A stretch of 64,000 nt of DNA, taken from NCBI RefSeq assembly GCF_009730915.1, contig NC_052481.1:1240001-1304000 (forward strand), written 5' to 3'. Below the pieces are notes generated by a model. It saw nothing but the letters and a program-made list of their open reading frames with translations, was not told the origin of the DNA and ran no database searches. Positions 11,401-23,560 of this stretch are shown one piece after another. The position numbers were made by a program, and so were the translations under genes. How positions within the stretch are numbered: the stretch's first letter is position 1; every line of letters starts with the position of its first letter. Source of the DNA: Dioscorea cayenensis subsp. rotundata (Eukaryota; Streptophyta; Magnoliopsida; Dioscoreales; Dioscoreaceae).

Positions 11401-14400
11401 GTAAACCAAGCTGCATGAGCTTTGGGTTCAGATGCAATTCGAGTTGCGAGTAAGAATGATTTAATTGCAACCAAAATTGCGCAAGCGGTGAGTGTAAGTT
11501 GAGTTGCAACTAAACTGCCACATCCTCCTTACCTCCCAAAGGGGTATGTATGTATAATCTTGAATTTCAGGGCCATATATATACAAGGAGTCATTTTTTG
11601 TTGGTATGTTTATAATTTTGGGTGTTTACATGGATATATGTTTTAAACCCTTTTTATCTAAAACCCTAAAACAAGTTTAAAAGAAAATAAAAAATCTTGA
11701 TCCAAGCTAGATTGAGTAAATGTTTGTCTGATCCTTGCATATACATCCCTAGAGCAAATGGATATACACTATTGATGTAACTTCACTTGTCCCTGTGGAC
11801 TTGTGTGATCAACTCTAGATGTGTGATCTTGACTTACTCCAACATTTGGCGTAAACCAAGCTGCATGAGCTTTGGGTTCAGATGCAATTCGAGTTGCAAG
11901 TAAGAATGATTTAATTGCAACCAAATTGCACAAGCGGTGAGTGTAAGTTGAGTTGCAACTAAACTGGCACATCCTCGTTGAGGAAGATGTTTCTTAGCCT
12001 GCAAATGTTTGCGGCATCATTGGATCTAAGAGATCTCCACCAAATCACTTGGGGGATTTTGTTATTTAGTTCTTTTATATGGGGGCATGTAGATATGGAA
12101 AATTTATTATGTAATCCTTTTGCTAAAGGAGCACATTGAGTGTTCACTTGTAGTGAACTTCAAATTTAAAGGGCAATGATGCTGTGATCATGGCTAGGAG
12201 AGAATTATACAAGGAGAGGTGGGAGCACAGGGTAGTGTTCCTGTAGGAATGTATTTGCTGAAAGGCGTCAACTGACCACCATGCACTCTCAGAAACATGT
12301 TTGGTTGAATGTTTTTTGACTTGTCTTGTGTGAGTAAAATATATAATTTCATGTGGTCTGAACTTTGTTGCTAAGAAACAGTGTTGGCATGTGGTGCAAC
12401 TCACATAAATTCTATGCCTGTGGCTTATTAACATTATGATTACCAGTAACCCCTTTTACCTTGTGGGCAATAGCTTGGTTGGATATCCTGGATATGTCTG
12501 TCTAGCCAACTGCTTAATGTGTATGGATAGACAGTATATGGTATCGAGGTAAATGGAAATGTGAGTTGAAACATTGACTCCCTCTTGCCTGCTTTAAATG
12601 TCACTTTTACTTTGGAGGAATGGTATGCTCTTTCTGTGTTCTCTCACTCACTGGAAATATAATGTGACATACTTTATGTGACCACATTCAGCTTGCTTTC
12701 CCAATCTCTTCTTAATTGTTTTGCTTCTTTAGTTCTCTTATTGACTTCATGATGGGGCAATTTTTTTTCAAATAGATGCTCTCCTTTATTTGCTGTGTGC
12801 TTTACCTGCGATTGTTGTGGAAGGTCATTAGGATAATGATGATGAGGTTCTTATTCCTTCCTATCTCCTCTGAGGTTATACAAGAAATCTTGTTCTGGGA
12901 TTTGTGGTTGCTGTTTATATTTCTCATGCTACTTACAACCACTTACCCAAAAGAGTAAATTAGGTTTCTGTGTGCCCTTTTTTTTTTTTATTTTAACATG
13001 CGTCTTTTTGAATAATTACGTTTTTGGTCTCAGTCATGGGAGGGGTTGGTTCATGCTAGCTGCTATTTTGCTGTAGCATAATTTTTAGGTCATGTTTGGT
13101 TCCAGGATGGACCTGACTTAGTGTTTGTTTCCTAATATAAGTTGCCAAACAACTAAGTGGGATATAAACAAATCCTTCAGAATATGATACAGAAGGCAAT
13201 GCATTCAAGTAGGGCCATGGTTATCCACATTCCGCTTATCCTTTCAGCACCATTTAATCTAAGTAGGATCCAAACAAGGCCATACCGAATAACCAACAAC
13301 ATGACTGACCAACTTTGTCATGTCTACCACTCCTATGCTATCGTGCCCCATCCTACCCTTAGTTATTTATGATTTTCATATGTGAATGAAGATATTCAAG
13401 TTTTAATGGTTTGTGCAGTTATGAATGTTTTAGAGGAATAACCATGTTATTACACTGTGGTCATTCATTGTGGTGATTTCATTTTCCAAACAGAAAGCAA
13501 TCAATGAGGCTGCTTCGGATTGGGGTTTGCAATGTCTGCGATATGAAATAAGTATGCTCATTTACCAGTGGTGTTTTCTCCTTGAGATATGCTAGCTTCT
13601 CCAAAAGATGAATAAATCTCATCTTTCATGGTGTATCCTACAGGGGATATATCTCCTCCACCTGGAGTTAAAGCAGCTATGGAGATGCAAGCTGAGGCTG
13701 AAAGAAGGAGACGTGCACAAGTGCTTGAATCTGAAGGTGATTTTTGTCAATTGATTAGACTGGTTATTCTGATTCCTCCCTATACTCTTATGTGTTAGTG
13801 TTCTTTTATCCTCAGATGATATTTTAATGTGACATCAAAATTATTAGGACATGCATGTTTACTTTTATGCGGAAGATTATTTTGTATATCAGTATGGTAG
13901 GTGATTTAACTCTTGATCTCTAAATCTCAACAGGAGAAAGACAATCAAATATTAACATAGCTGATGGGAAGAAGAACTCTGTGATATTGGCATCAGAAGC
14001 TGCAATGATGGATCAAATGAACAGGGCCAAAGGTACTGTCCTTTTTTTTTCTTTTCCTTAATTGGCCTCCCTCCCTTTTAGAGTTTGCTGGTGTTCTGTT
14101 CTGTTCATTGTTATCTGATTGCTGTAGATTAATTTTCTAATATTCTAATGTAGGTGAAATGCAACCTTCGCTATGTTTTGCGATTCTTAGAGTTGCTTTT
14201 TATTTTCTTCCATGCTAGAATATAGTCATGAGCTTGTGATGATACTTTTGATTTATTGAGATTACAAGGTTGGCCCACAATAAAGCAACCTACCTGTAAG
14301 AGGGCTATTCATCAGTGCATTTTGTTTTGCAATGAGAGAGACCAGTGGTGCTTTTAAAAGGCTAGTCTTATTTAAAAGAAATTCTTGAGCGGAGGGATCA

Positions 14401-16209
14401 TTTAATATCAGGGTTTGGAATCGATACAAGTTTCAATGCCAGACTATCCTTGGCCCATCTAGATATTAGTCAGGATTTTGGAAGCTATCAGCCTTGTTTA
14501 TCTGTACTGGTCTTTCCTAGATGATAATTTATCTGCTTCATAAACTTCCAATATTTGACTTTTTCTTCCTGGTAAAGTATTGAGAAATCCCAAGTATTTC
14601 TAATTAAGACTAATGTTCTATATGGTGGTAAACATAATTTGACTTGCAGCTGCACTAATTGGACATATCAAACTATTCCATGCCTCTATGGTTTTTATTA
14701 ACTCTTGAGGTATGCATTGATTGTCACTGTTACACATCTCTAGGACTAAAGTAGAGAACCAGAGGCTTATTTTTGGAAACTAACGGTGCATCATACAGTT
14801 GCTCATAAGGCACCCTCCCCTCATCAGGGGCATGACAATGTACCTCATAGAGTTCTGTACTCATTTAAAATATCTGGCCAACACTTTTGTTATTCACTTA
14901 TGGCATTTTGCATTCAAAGATTTAGATATGGTTGTATATTCTTGGTTACGATGAGCATGTTTCCTTACAACAGAATTTAAGGTAAGTTTCTCTGCTATGA
15001 AGGTTGGTTCAGCAAATTTGTGCAAGTGCAATTTTGGGTGAGACATGGTCCTTCAACAAATTGTTATTTTGCATCTGGAAACAGCATGGCATTCTATTTG
15101 TTGCAGTTTCATAACCAGAGCTCTTGTGTGTTAGTTGTGTGAGTTGCTTATCATGTCTTTGTGTCGAAAAGTTTAATCTTCTTATGGTTGGCTTATCAGA
15201 AATTTCACCTTGTTGTTTTTTTTTTTTTCTGTGGCATCAAGGATGTGAGGGTTATGATTGTGATCATCACTGATATCTGAAAATATTACTTTCATGAGTT
15301 ATGAATACAGGTGCTCATTTGTGTGGTCATTAAAACATAGGACTAGTTGTGACTTTAATATTATGTAAAATTAGTGTGTGTTTCCCCCTTCTGCAGAAGA
15401 TTTTGTTTGCCCTGGCACATAGTTCTGTACAGGAAATATGTGAATTCCTTCCAAAAAAACTAAACTCATCCAATATGAAAAGTCATATGAATCCAACTAT
15501 TCTTGTAGATTTGTTTATATTTTCTAAAACACTATTTGTGTTTGTGCCTACCAGGAGAAGCTGAGGCAATCCTTGCTAGATCAAGAGCGACTGCAGACGG
15601 ACTTAGGCTATTATCTGCGGCCATGCAAGAGAGCAGAGGTGCTGAGGTTTGTAACGACTCCCTTGTCATTTCTTTTGATAGCAATCACATAACCATTTCA
15701 TGCAGTCTTGTCTTTGTTAGCTTCATAAGTTTGAACAATGAGGATTACATATGTTATTATGTCAACCTATAATTAGATTCAATTAATATGCAATTTTTTC
15801 CCCTCAATTTGGCAGGCAGCTAGTTTAAGAGTGGCCGAACAGTATATTCAAGCGTTTGGTAACATTGCCAAAGAGGTAAACTACTACGCACTGATCAGAT
15901 TAGTTTAGTACTTAAGTCCTCACATTTTAGTTAAAAGCCCCCTTTTAATTCCTTTCACAGGGAACGACGCTGCTTCTCCCTAGTGCACCCTCAGATCCGT
16001 CGTCCATGATCGCTCAGGCTCTGGCCATCTACCAAAAGCTCAACCTCAGCCGCCCCCACCCTTCAGGCAACTCTTCTAAAGCCCCCGGAGACGACAGCTC
16101 TAATCACCTCTTGCATTCTGGTGAAGTAACCGATACTACTGCATCCGTATCGACCAGCCCTACTCAAACAACAGTGTTCTCTCTTCAGAGCCCTCCCAAG
16201 AAGCAGTGA
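8434..16209 (+). CDS. Mitochondrial stomatin-like protein (SPFH/band 7), nine exons, one frameshift
   Basis: Exons: 8434-8607, 8703-8943, 9046-9195, 13494-13551, 13644-13736, 13934-14032, 15555-15646, 15816-15875 and 15961-16209, about 404 residues. The N terminus is rich in Arg and Ser without acids ([10 protein letters not shown]...FARHFSGS), a mitochondrial presequence with an RHFS cleavage-type motif. The SPFH core follows: [73 protein letters not shown], then the alanine and glutamate-rich coiled segment [22 protein letters not shown]. Family members scaffold the inner membrane and help organise respiratory supercomplexes. Exon 2 carries five G (8725-8729) after AACT where the frame [10 protein letters not shown] requires four, so it shifts by +1 there; everything else is intact. 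The exon 2 acceptor (TTTGAG at 8697-8702) was chosen because the stronger TTGCTAG gives an immediate stop. Intron 3 is 4.3 kb. Confidence 0.92.
9642..10266. mobile_element. Non-autonomous hAT-type element in intron 3 of the stomatin-like gene
   Basis: 625 bp bounded by imperfect terminal inverted repeats CAGTGTTGTTAAGGC and, inverted from the right end, CAATGTTGTTAAAGGC. A perfect 8-bp target duplication ATATTGAT stands on both sides (9634-9641 and 10267-10274), as hAT insertions make. The subterminal parts are full of GGCGC/GCGCC-type words; the centre is AT-rich with a (TA)n run at about 10129-10153. No transposase is present, so it would need one in trans. Confidence 0.85.
11076..11976. 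repeat. Tandem duplication, two ~451-bp copies, in intron 3
   Basis: Copy 1 is 11076-11526 and copy 2 is 11527-11976, directly abutting. By eye they differ at only a handful of sites (an A-run one shorter; GTTGCGAG versus GTTGCAAG; AAAATTGCGC versus AAATTGCAC), so the duplication is recent. The unit is AT-rich and has no coding character. It lies inside an intron and does not touch the exons. Confidence 0.9.
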
Positions 16210-16588
16210 GAGTGATATCATTTATGAGTAGGGTTTAGAGTTCTAAAACAAGGTAGTGCATTCACCACCCTCCAGAAAAAGAAGGGTTGGAAAAGGAAAG
16301 AAATTTTGTTGGTTTTCCATCATTCATATGGGTAGGTCAAAACACTCATAAACCATGACTTCATTTCATTTACTTGATACAGTAACATTCTCAAAACTGT
16401 TAATCTATCCATAATAACAATCCATGTATGTGCATGAACCTGCTTGAGTGGTGTCCCACCATTCACTCCAGGCCTTCAAAAACTGTTCTAAAATAACTGT
16501 TTACCAGAACAGGTCCAGGTCTATAGCTCCAAAACTTCAAAACGTCCACCACTCACTCATTTTGCCTAAAATTAGGTACCAGAACCCT

Positions 16589-16595
16589 TATTTAA
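16589..16595 (+). promoter_or_regulatory. TATA-like element of the small acidic protein gene
   Basis: TATTTAA lies about 120 bases upstream of the ATG at 16711. The 500-base gap between the stomatin-like stop and this ATG holds the 3' UTR of the first gene and this promoter; nothing else was recognised in it. Confidence 0.35.
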
Positions 16596-16710
16596 GGTCA
16601 GAGGAGACAAGCCATGGAGTTGTCTTTTTCATCACCATCATCAACCTTTGTTTCTAATCTAAAGAGATTCATCCCACCCTCATCCTCCTCGCCACCCAGT
16701 CAGGTTAACC

Positions 16711-17353
16711 ATGGGAGGCTGTGTCAGCAGACCCAAGGACCTGAATGCTGAAAACCCTGACTTGGTGCCTGCTGAGATGCCTACCACCTCTGAGCCCACT
16801 GTGAACCCGGTTGAACCTGAGCCTAAGTCCGAGCCCGAAACCACCGAGGTATTTATATATGAGTAATGATATTCTTATAAATTAACTCGTCTGGTTATTG
16901 TGAAGTTGGTATCATTGATTCATCGCAGCTTCAAAAAATTCATATATATATATATATATTAATTATTATTTTTTTATACACATTAAGAATGGCAAGGTCA
17001 CAAATAAAATAATAGATGAATGCCAAAAGGAACATAAATATATTTGTACCATTGAATTGAAACAGAGTCCGGTGGAAGCCAAGGAAGAGGCTGAGGTGGA
17101 GAATGAGAAGGAAAAGGAGGTGGAGGAGGAGGAGGTTAATGGAGAAGAGTTGGTAGTTGAATCTAATAACAAAGTTGAGGGTGAAGAAGATCTTGTTAAT
17201 CTTCAAGAAACTGAGACGCAAACTGACAATGTTCAAGAGCCAACAAATACAACAACAACAACAACAACAGATGTTGTGGCCTCAGAAGAAGAAGAAGAAG
17301 TGAAGCCTGAATCCAAATCAACTGAAGAGAATAAACCAGAAGAACAAAATTAA
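16711..17353 (+). CDS. Small glutamate-rich protein with N-myristoylation-type start
   Basis: Two exons, 16711-16848 and 17066-17353, both phase 0 with GT-AG sites, give 141 residues. It begins MGGCVSRPKD: Gly2 with Ser6 is a classic N-myristoylation signal and Cys4 is a likely palmitoylation site, so the protein is probably tethered to a membrane. The rest is low complexity and strongly acidic: a Pro-Glu-Pro stretch ending exon 1, a Glu/Lys block EVENEKEKEVEEEE, a threonine run, and DVVASEEEEEVKPESKS near the end. No folded domain is visible, and disorder is likely. I do not recognise a named family. It resembles other short plant MGGCVS proteins only at the lipidated start. Function unknown. 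Confidence 0.75.
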
Positions 17354-18462
17354 CATAGTTTTCTATACATATCTGCATGTAATTGTGTGTGTGTGTGTGT
17401 GTTTGCTCTGCATGAATGTTGTTGTACTATTGAGACAGTGAAGAAGGGGAATGAAATTATGTCCTGCATGTGCACTTGAAGTTCTATCATTTTATAATTA
17501 ATGATTTTCAACTTTTATTATCAGTATTATTTTATATATTAGATCAAACGCATTTAAACTATAACACTACTTTCCAAAACAAGTCTTATAAGTAAACAGC
17601 TGGGTTTTTTTCTCTTTTTTTTTTAACATACAAACAAATAAAAATACAATAAAATATTTATCCACAGGAACACTTGTTAAAAAGACAAGAGCCAGACAGA
17701 AAGAAAGATCTTAAATGAAAAAGAAATTAAAAAAAAAAAGAAAAGAAAGAAAGATGTGGCAAAGAGTGCTGTCCATGTGGTTGTGTCCCCCAATGCTCAC
17801 AATCTATCCCTGCAAATTATTAAGCTGTTCACATGCTCTTCAGTCCTCTCTTTAACCCCTGCTTTTTATTTATTTATTTATTCATTTATTTATTTGATAA
17901 AAAAAGAAATAAATTTGTAACTTTCTAGTTTCTATAATAAAAACAATTGGTATAGTTTAGTTTTAAAAAATCTAATGAATATTTATTATACAAATAAATA
18001 AATATAATTAATTTTTTCAATTATTAATAATATATTTATTTTTAAAAAAAGATTTAAATTTTGTAAAACACTCTAATAATAATAGATTATATATCTATTT
18101 TTAATATTATGTAAATCATTTTAAATTTATTGAAAACATAATTTGAATTAAAAACACTTTTTTTCAACTAATTAATATTCTTATAATATTGAGTATGGGT
18201 GAGTAAAGTTGGTCCATGCTTAATAATGATAATATTTTGTAATCTATAATTCTATTTATATGGCTCTTTCTTCAAGAGAAAAATAATTGCCTTACTTTTT
18301 AATCTATTTCAATTCACTCATCACATCAAATTAATACCTACCTTTCCCTTGTTTTATTTTAATTCTTTACCCCAACAAGCATAATGAATCATGATGATAT
18401 ATATTGATATTATTTTTTTCTGCTTACAATTTTTTTAGCTTTTTAATTTAATAATATTATTT
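17354..18462. other. AT-rich intergenic stretch up to the assembly gap
   Basis: Contains the 3' UTR of the acidic protein gene, a (GT)n run at about 17385-17402 and otherwise A/T-rich sequence with no coding signal. Confidence 0.6.
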
Positions 18463-19462
18463 NNNNNNNNNNNNNNNNNNNNNNNNNNNNNNNNNNNNNN
18501 NNNNNNNNNNNNNNNNNNNNNNNNNNNNNNNNNNNNNNNNNNNNNNNNNNNNNNNNNNNNNNNNNNNNNNNNNNNNNNNNNNNNNNNNNNNNNNNNNNNN
18601 NNNNNNNNNNNNNNNNNNNNNNNNNNNNNNNNNNNNNNNNNNNNNNNNNNNNNNNNNNNNNNNNNNNNNNNNNNNNNNNNNNNNNNNNNNNNNNNNNNNN
18701 NNNNNNNNNNNNNNNNNNNNNNNNNNNNNNNNNNNNNNNNNNNNNNNNNNNNNNNNNNNNNNNNNNNNNNNNNNNNNNNNNNNNNNNNNNNNNNNNNNNN
18801 NNNNNNNNNNNNNNNNNNNNNNNNNNNNNNNNNNNNNNNNNNNNNNNNNNNNNNNNNNNNNNNNNNNNNNNNNNNNNNNNNNNNNNNNNNNNNNNNNNNN
18901 NNNNNNNNNNNNNNNNNNNNNNNNNNNNNNNNNNNNNNNNNNNNNNNNNNNNNNNNNNNNNNNNNNNNNNNNNNNNNNNNNNNNNNNNNNNNNNNNNNNN
19001 NNNNNNNNNNNNNNNNNNNNNNNNNNNNNNNNNNNNNNNNNNNNNNNNNNNNNNNNNNNNNNNNNNNNNNNNNNNNNNNNNNNNNNNNNNNNNNNNNNNN
19101 NNNNNNNNNNNNNNNNNNNNNNNNNNNNNNNNNNNNNNNNNNNNNNNNNNNNNNNNNNNNNNNNNNNNNNNNNNNNNNNNNNNNNNNNNNNNNNNNNNNN
19201 NNNNNNNNNNNNNNNNNNNNNNNNNNNNNNNNNNNNNNNNNNNNNNNNNNNNNNNNNNNNNNNNNNNNNNNNNNNNNNNNNNNNNNNNNNNNNNNNNNNN
19301 NNNNNNNNNNNNNNNNNNNNNNNNNNNNNNNNNNNNNNNNNNNNNNNNNNNNNNNNNNNNNNNNNNNNNNNNNNNNNNNNNNNNNNNNNNNNNNNNNNNN
19401 NNNNNNNNNNNNNNNNNNNNNNNNNNNNNNNNNNNNNNNNNNNNNNNNNNNNNNNNNNNNNN
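18463..19462. other. Assembly gap (1000 N)
   Basis: Exactly 1000 unknown bases, so the length is probably a scaffolding placeholder. Any apparent reading frame through it is meaningless. Confidence 0.99.
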
Positions 19463-19639
19463 TATTAATCAATTCTCAAAGGGCCCCTAGTGCTTTCAAT
19501 ATATAAATGGTAGATGTTTATAGGAGGGCCACAAACACTGATAGAGAACAAAGCTAGAGCCAATAATTGAGAAGGAACTTGCGAATGCAACCGCTCACAT
19601 CATGCATTCTTTCAATGTAAATTTTCATATAAAGTCTTT

Positions 19640-20345
19640 GCAAGTGGTTATACGGATATAAATTTATGTTTTATAATATTTTTATAAATTAGAATTATAA
19701 TAAGTCACAAATAACATTATCTGTAACTCTTTAAAAAAAAATTAATCACATCTCTATAACCGTTATATATATGTTTTTATAATCGATTATCTTATATTAT
19801 ATGAAAAGCTATATGAAAAGTTTTATGGAAAGAAATACATAATTTAAATTTGAAAATTTAAAATTTTCCCACTTAAAACATCGAAGGAAAATATATCTTG
19901 TTTAAATTTTTATTAGATTATATATACATATATATATGATAAAAATGGTTAGACACATAAAAATTTATATTTTTATTTTCATGAATTTGAATTATAATAA
20001 GCCACAAATAATATTATCTTAACTTCTATAAAAAAGATTTTTCCCCATCATCTATCTATAACCATTATATATCTTAATATTAGATTATCATCTCGATTAT
20101 ATTATATTATATTATCTGAACTTTTTAAAAAATTTATATAAATTATATTAAATATATATATATTTAAAAAATTTTATCAAATACATATTATATTATCATA
20201 TCTCTATAATTGGTTATATTATATTACCTAGTATGAAAAAGATATGAAAAGTTCTATTAAAAAAATACATAATTTTAAATTTGCAAAACTAATTTTTTCC
20301 CACTTAAACATAAAAAAATATATATTTTATTTCGATCCATATTAG
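19640..20345. repeat. Diverged AT-rich tandem repeat, ~310-350 bp units
   Basis: The series AATTATAATAAG(T/C)CACAAATAA, then CTATAACC(G/A)TTATATAT, then TATGAAAAGTT and CCCACTTAAA recurs from about 19680 and again from about 19990 and 20240, with many substitutions. No coding sequence. The stretch 20345-20700 is plain AT-rich sequence in which I see nothing further. Confidence 0.5.
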
Positions 20346-20721
20346 ATTTTTTTTCCTTAATATATTGTTTATCTACATTTTTTAAGTATTTTTTTAAAAA
20401 AATCAAATTACTTTCTATATCTTGTTAAAACATATCCAAGTTTTTAATAAACAAATTTAAATTTATTAATGAATAATTAATTTAAGTTAATCTAACTGTT
20501 TCTTTTAAAAAACATTATAAAATAAATATAAAAAATTTTTATTTATTAATATTATGATAATAAACAAAATCTTAAGCCGTGAATTAAATATAAAAGTCTC
20601 ACACCGTTATAATGTGAAGTTTGTTTTTTATTTTATTCCCTATATAAGTACATAAAAAATCAAAACAAATTCACTCAAGATGACAACGAATTGACAGGAT
20701 TACATTAATTATACACGGCCA

Positions 20722-20765
20722 GAGTCAACAATTGTAGCTTATAGAGTCAACAATTGTGGCTTATC
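20722..20765. repeat. Short tandem duplication (2 x ~23 bp)
   Basis: AGAGTCAACAATTGT followed by (A/G)GCTTAT occurs twice back to back. It stands at the left side of the gene-fragment mosaic. Confidence 0.6.
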
Positions 20766-21568
20766 TTCATCCAAAAATAAGACCTGTCAACATGAATTTA
20801 ATTGAAAAATAAAATTAAAATAAATTAAATATATAAAAAAGGACTGGATTTTCACTGATTGCTTTCTTATCAAAAAGTATAACCCTCCAAACTTGTCAAT
20901 TAATCATCCTATTTGGGTAGATCCAACCATCTTCTCTCCGGCAGCGTCAGCTTCATACTCTATCAAAACCAAGCATAACTCCAAATGAGGTCACACACCT
21001 GTGCATCAATATTTCCCTAGTTCCAAACAAATTGTGTAAGGAGCTTTAACAGTCCTCATCCTCAATTTCCTACAAATAAATAAATTAATTAAAATAGAAA
21101 TCAGAATTGAAATTAGGGAATGTTCAATGTGTGTTTAGCAACCGGAAAGAACTCCACTGTGAGAGTTCTATCATCAACCTCACTACATCTATCGACAACA
21201 ATACCATCAATATTTCAGAAATTAAAAAAAGCATTAATTATACCAAATTTTGTTTTATCTTTCGCTTCAAAAAAATAAAAAAACCTATAAGATGATTTCA
21301 AAGCTGAATATCTGAAAATCAAACCTCAATAAAGGCACCCTACATAATAAGATGATTAAAAACATCAATATAGAAATCAAACTGAATCATGCCTGCATTG
21401 ATGATGAAGACTTACTTGAACATTCCTGTTGAGATCATTCAAGAGGAAAAAAATAATGATAATAATAATAATAATACAGAGACTTTACTTGATTGATGAA
21501 AGAGAACGTCCAAAATGAAGAACAAAAGTGAAGCAGAGAGAGAAGTTTAGGGTTGAAGACGTACCAGA

Positions 21569-21662
21569 CTAAATGAGTAAATCAGCGCCGGCGACGATTT
21601 CCAAGATCTCTCTAGTGATCTGATTTCACCAAAGAGGCAAACTTGGTGTAGAGAAGCTCCAC
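21569..21662 (-). pseudogene. Chimeric scrap of chloroplast ATP synthase gamma (atpC)
   Basis: On the minus strand a CAG acceptor is followed by VELLYTKFASLVKSD, a conserved internal stretch of the chloroplast F1 gamma subunit. Without any gap, in the next frame, comes ITREILEIVAGADLLI and a stop, which matches the extreme C terminus of the same protein (KITGEILEIVAGAN-type end). The roughly one hundred residues normally between them are missing, and the join falls at GATCA. It is therefore a rearranged fragment, not a gene. It lies about 900 bp from fragments of three other genes. Confidence 0.75.
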
Positions 21663-21721
21663 CTGCGAGGAGAATCCATTCATCAATCAATTTGAAATGC
21701 TCTTCGATTTTGTTAGGGACA

Positions 21722-22562
21722 AATCAAAACAAAGAACTCAGCCTTCTCAATGATTAAGATATCTAATTTAAAAATAATTTCAAATTGCACCCTAATTTCA
21801 CACCAAAATAGAAAAAGAATCAAACTTTCAACAAATTTCAAATCTCATTTCTCAAAAACATTCAAACACTGCCTGAAAGAAGAAATAAGGATGCTGCCTG
21901 GTGGTTGCTTGGTTTACCATGAAAGGGCACAATTATTAGAGGTTGGGTGCAATTATTAGGCTCACAAAATAAAATAACCAAATCAAAACAATTTTCAAAA
22001 ATCAGGTTTGAAAAAAAGACACCAATGAGAGTGACAAATCCCCACCTCAAATGAGGGTTGGGAAGGAAGATATTTGAGGGGATAATATTCGAAAAATATT
22101 TTATAAAATAAAGGAAAAAAATAAAATTAGTCCATGTGAATAACTTTTTCCATCAATATCTAGGCCTTATGCTTTTATTTGGTAATGTTTATTTGGCCGA
22201 ATGGACATCACAAACATATAGTGATAAAGGTGCAAACAACCAAAACATTTCTACTTTTTCTGTTTGTTTACATAGTTACACCCATAACTTAATTTACCAA
22301 GTCAATCTACTCAACTATAACAACTTACCTATTTTTCACTCATTTTTATCTTATCCAAATTCACAGAATGCATGTAATCCTAACAAAAAAAAGAAGCATT
22401 CAAATCAAAACAAAGAACTCAAACTTCTCAATGATTAAAATACCTAATTTTAAAAAAAATTTATAAAATCGCGCCCTAATTTCACACTAAAATCGAAAAA
22501 CGAATCAAACTTTCAATAAATTTCAAACCCTAATTTCTTAAAAAAAAAATTCAAACACCGCA
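21722..22562. repeat. Direct repeat, two ~160-bp copies about 680 bp apart
   Basis: About 21722-21890 and 22402-22562 share CAAATCAAAACAAAGAACTC, CTTCTCAATGATTAA, CCCTAATTTCACAC, AATCAAACTTTCAA and a TTCAAACAC end. A partial third copy of the first 40 bases is near 22676. Read on the minus strand, the copies start at the exon-intron edge of the FSH fragment, so part of an intron seems to have been duplicated. Confidence 0.7.
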
Positions 22563-22774
22563 TGAGAGAATCTCATCAACCCATCCATAGGCCCGTCCTT
22601 GATCAACATATCCTCAATAAACTCAAAACACTCATCCAAATTCACATAATATATGTAATCCTAACAAAATCAACATTCAAATCAAAATAAAGAACTAAAA
22701 CTTCTCAACGATTCACACATTCACCTTATTAAATTGAAACCACTCATAATAAGGCGAATCAATAAGAGATGAGA
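22559..22774 (-). pseudogene. Two-exon fragment of an FSH-type serine hydrolase
   Basis: Minus-strand exons 22774-22725 and 22660-22559 are separated by a 64-bp GT-AG intron and join in frame. They encode SPYYEWFQFNK followed by DYIYYVNLDECFEFIED, then KDGPMDGLMRFSHA. This matches the centre of plant FSH family (FSH1/OVCA2-like) alpha/beta hydrolases, where PYYEWFQFNK precedes an ECL.YIED helix and then GPFDGLLGFSQG. The nucleophile elbow GFSQG is changed to RFSHA here; the serine survives but its flanking glycines do not. The lid, the rest of the hydrolase and a start codon are absent. Retained introns mean it was copied at the DNA level. Confidence 0.75.
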
Positions 22775-22809
22775 CTATAAGAAAATAGGAAAAAAAAAAT
22801 TTGTTGGAC

Positions 22810-23163
22810 CTGAAAAATATCAATAAGTTTCTCTTTATCTGCGCTCTCAACCGGAGGATCCTCAAACACCGAAGACGAAGGCCACCAATTCTCATTGAAA
22901 TACCTAAACAAAACAAATCCTAAACCTCAATCACAAACCAAAACAAAAGAAAAAAAAAACATAAATAAATAAATAAAAATATACAAAAAACTGATGGCAA
23001 AACCATAGCATCTTAGATTTGCCACCGCCGATGGGGATGGACACATATCACACTCGAGCGAGACAAAATACATACCTTCGGTCTTAGCATACCGAAAGAA
23101 GTCCTAGACGGAGAACAGTTTCTTCACCCTAATTCTCTTATCATCGATGAAATCCAAATCAAT
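22810..23163 (-). other. Two unidentified exon-like fragments upstream of the FSH piece
   Basis: Minus strand 22903-22810 lies between a TTTAG acceptor and a CAG-GT donor and can encode YFNENWWPSSSVFEDPP, then a Ser-Ala-Asp-Lys-Glu-Lys segment. Minus strand about 23163-23076 ends at an AAG-GTATG donor and encodes DFIDDKRIRVKKLFSV, a stop, then DFFRYAKTEG. Both look like coding sequence but I cannot assign them with confidence; the second weakly recalls a plant mitochondrial carrier-like family. Confidence 0.35.
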
Positions 23164-23230
23164 CAAAGAGAAGAGCAAGATTAACAACAACAACATTAGA
23201 AGAAGATCAACAAAAGGATTGGGAGAAGCA

Positions 23231-23560
23231 ATGGACCTGGTGATGGGCTTGGAGGGACCTCTCATGTCCACCTATGCAGCACCTCATGGACATTCCCTGA
23301 TGAGTTGGATAAGAGCATGACTCCAGCAGACGTGAAGGAACTCCCTTGATCGTACGTCTTTGAGGTGGATATGCCTGGGGTTAAGCAAGGGGAGATCAAG
23401 GTCTAGGTTAAGGATGAGAACGTGCTTGTGATCAGTGGTGAGAGAAAGAGAGGAGAAGAAGAAAAGGCTGGGAAGTACCTACGGATGGAGATAAGGGCTG
23501 GCAAGTTCATGAGAAAGTTCTCGTTGCGGGAGAGTGAAAATACGGATCCATCCCTCATCA
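23231..23560 (+). pseudogene. Broken class II small heat-shock protein
   Basis: The plus strand carries, with frame changes, MDLVMGLEGPLM, MQHLMDIP, DELDKSMTPADVKELP, then [33 protein letters not shown] and [19 protein letters not shown]. This order is the N-terminal arm and the alpha-crystallin domain of cytosolic class II sHSPs. A TGA replaces the codon after KELP, a TAG follows GEIKV, at least two single-base frame changes lie before KELP, and the end of the domain (the VCQDGVLTVTV strand) is missing after ENTDPS. The sequence upstream looks like a captured sHSP leader. It points opposite to the other fragments around it. Confidence 0.85.

Noticed and set aside
12776-12958. Small frames in the large intron of the stomatin-like gene (also 11769-12434, 13157-13372, 14786-14980)
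   Set aside because: Intronic, no conserved domain, and the flanking exons join in phase without them.
18435-19472. A 345-codon open frame on the minus strand
   Set aside because: It is almost entirely the run of N in the assembly gap.
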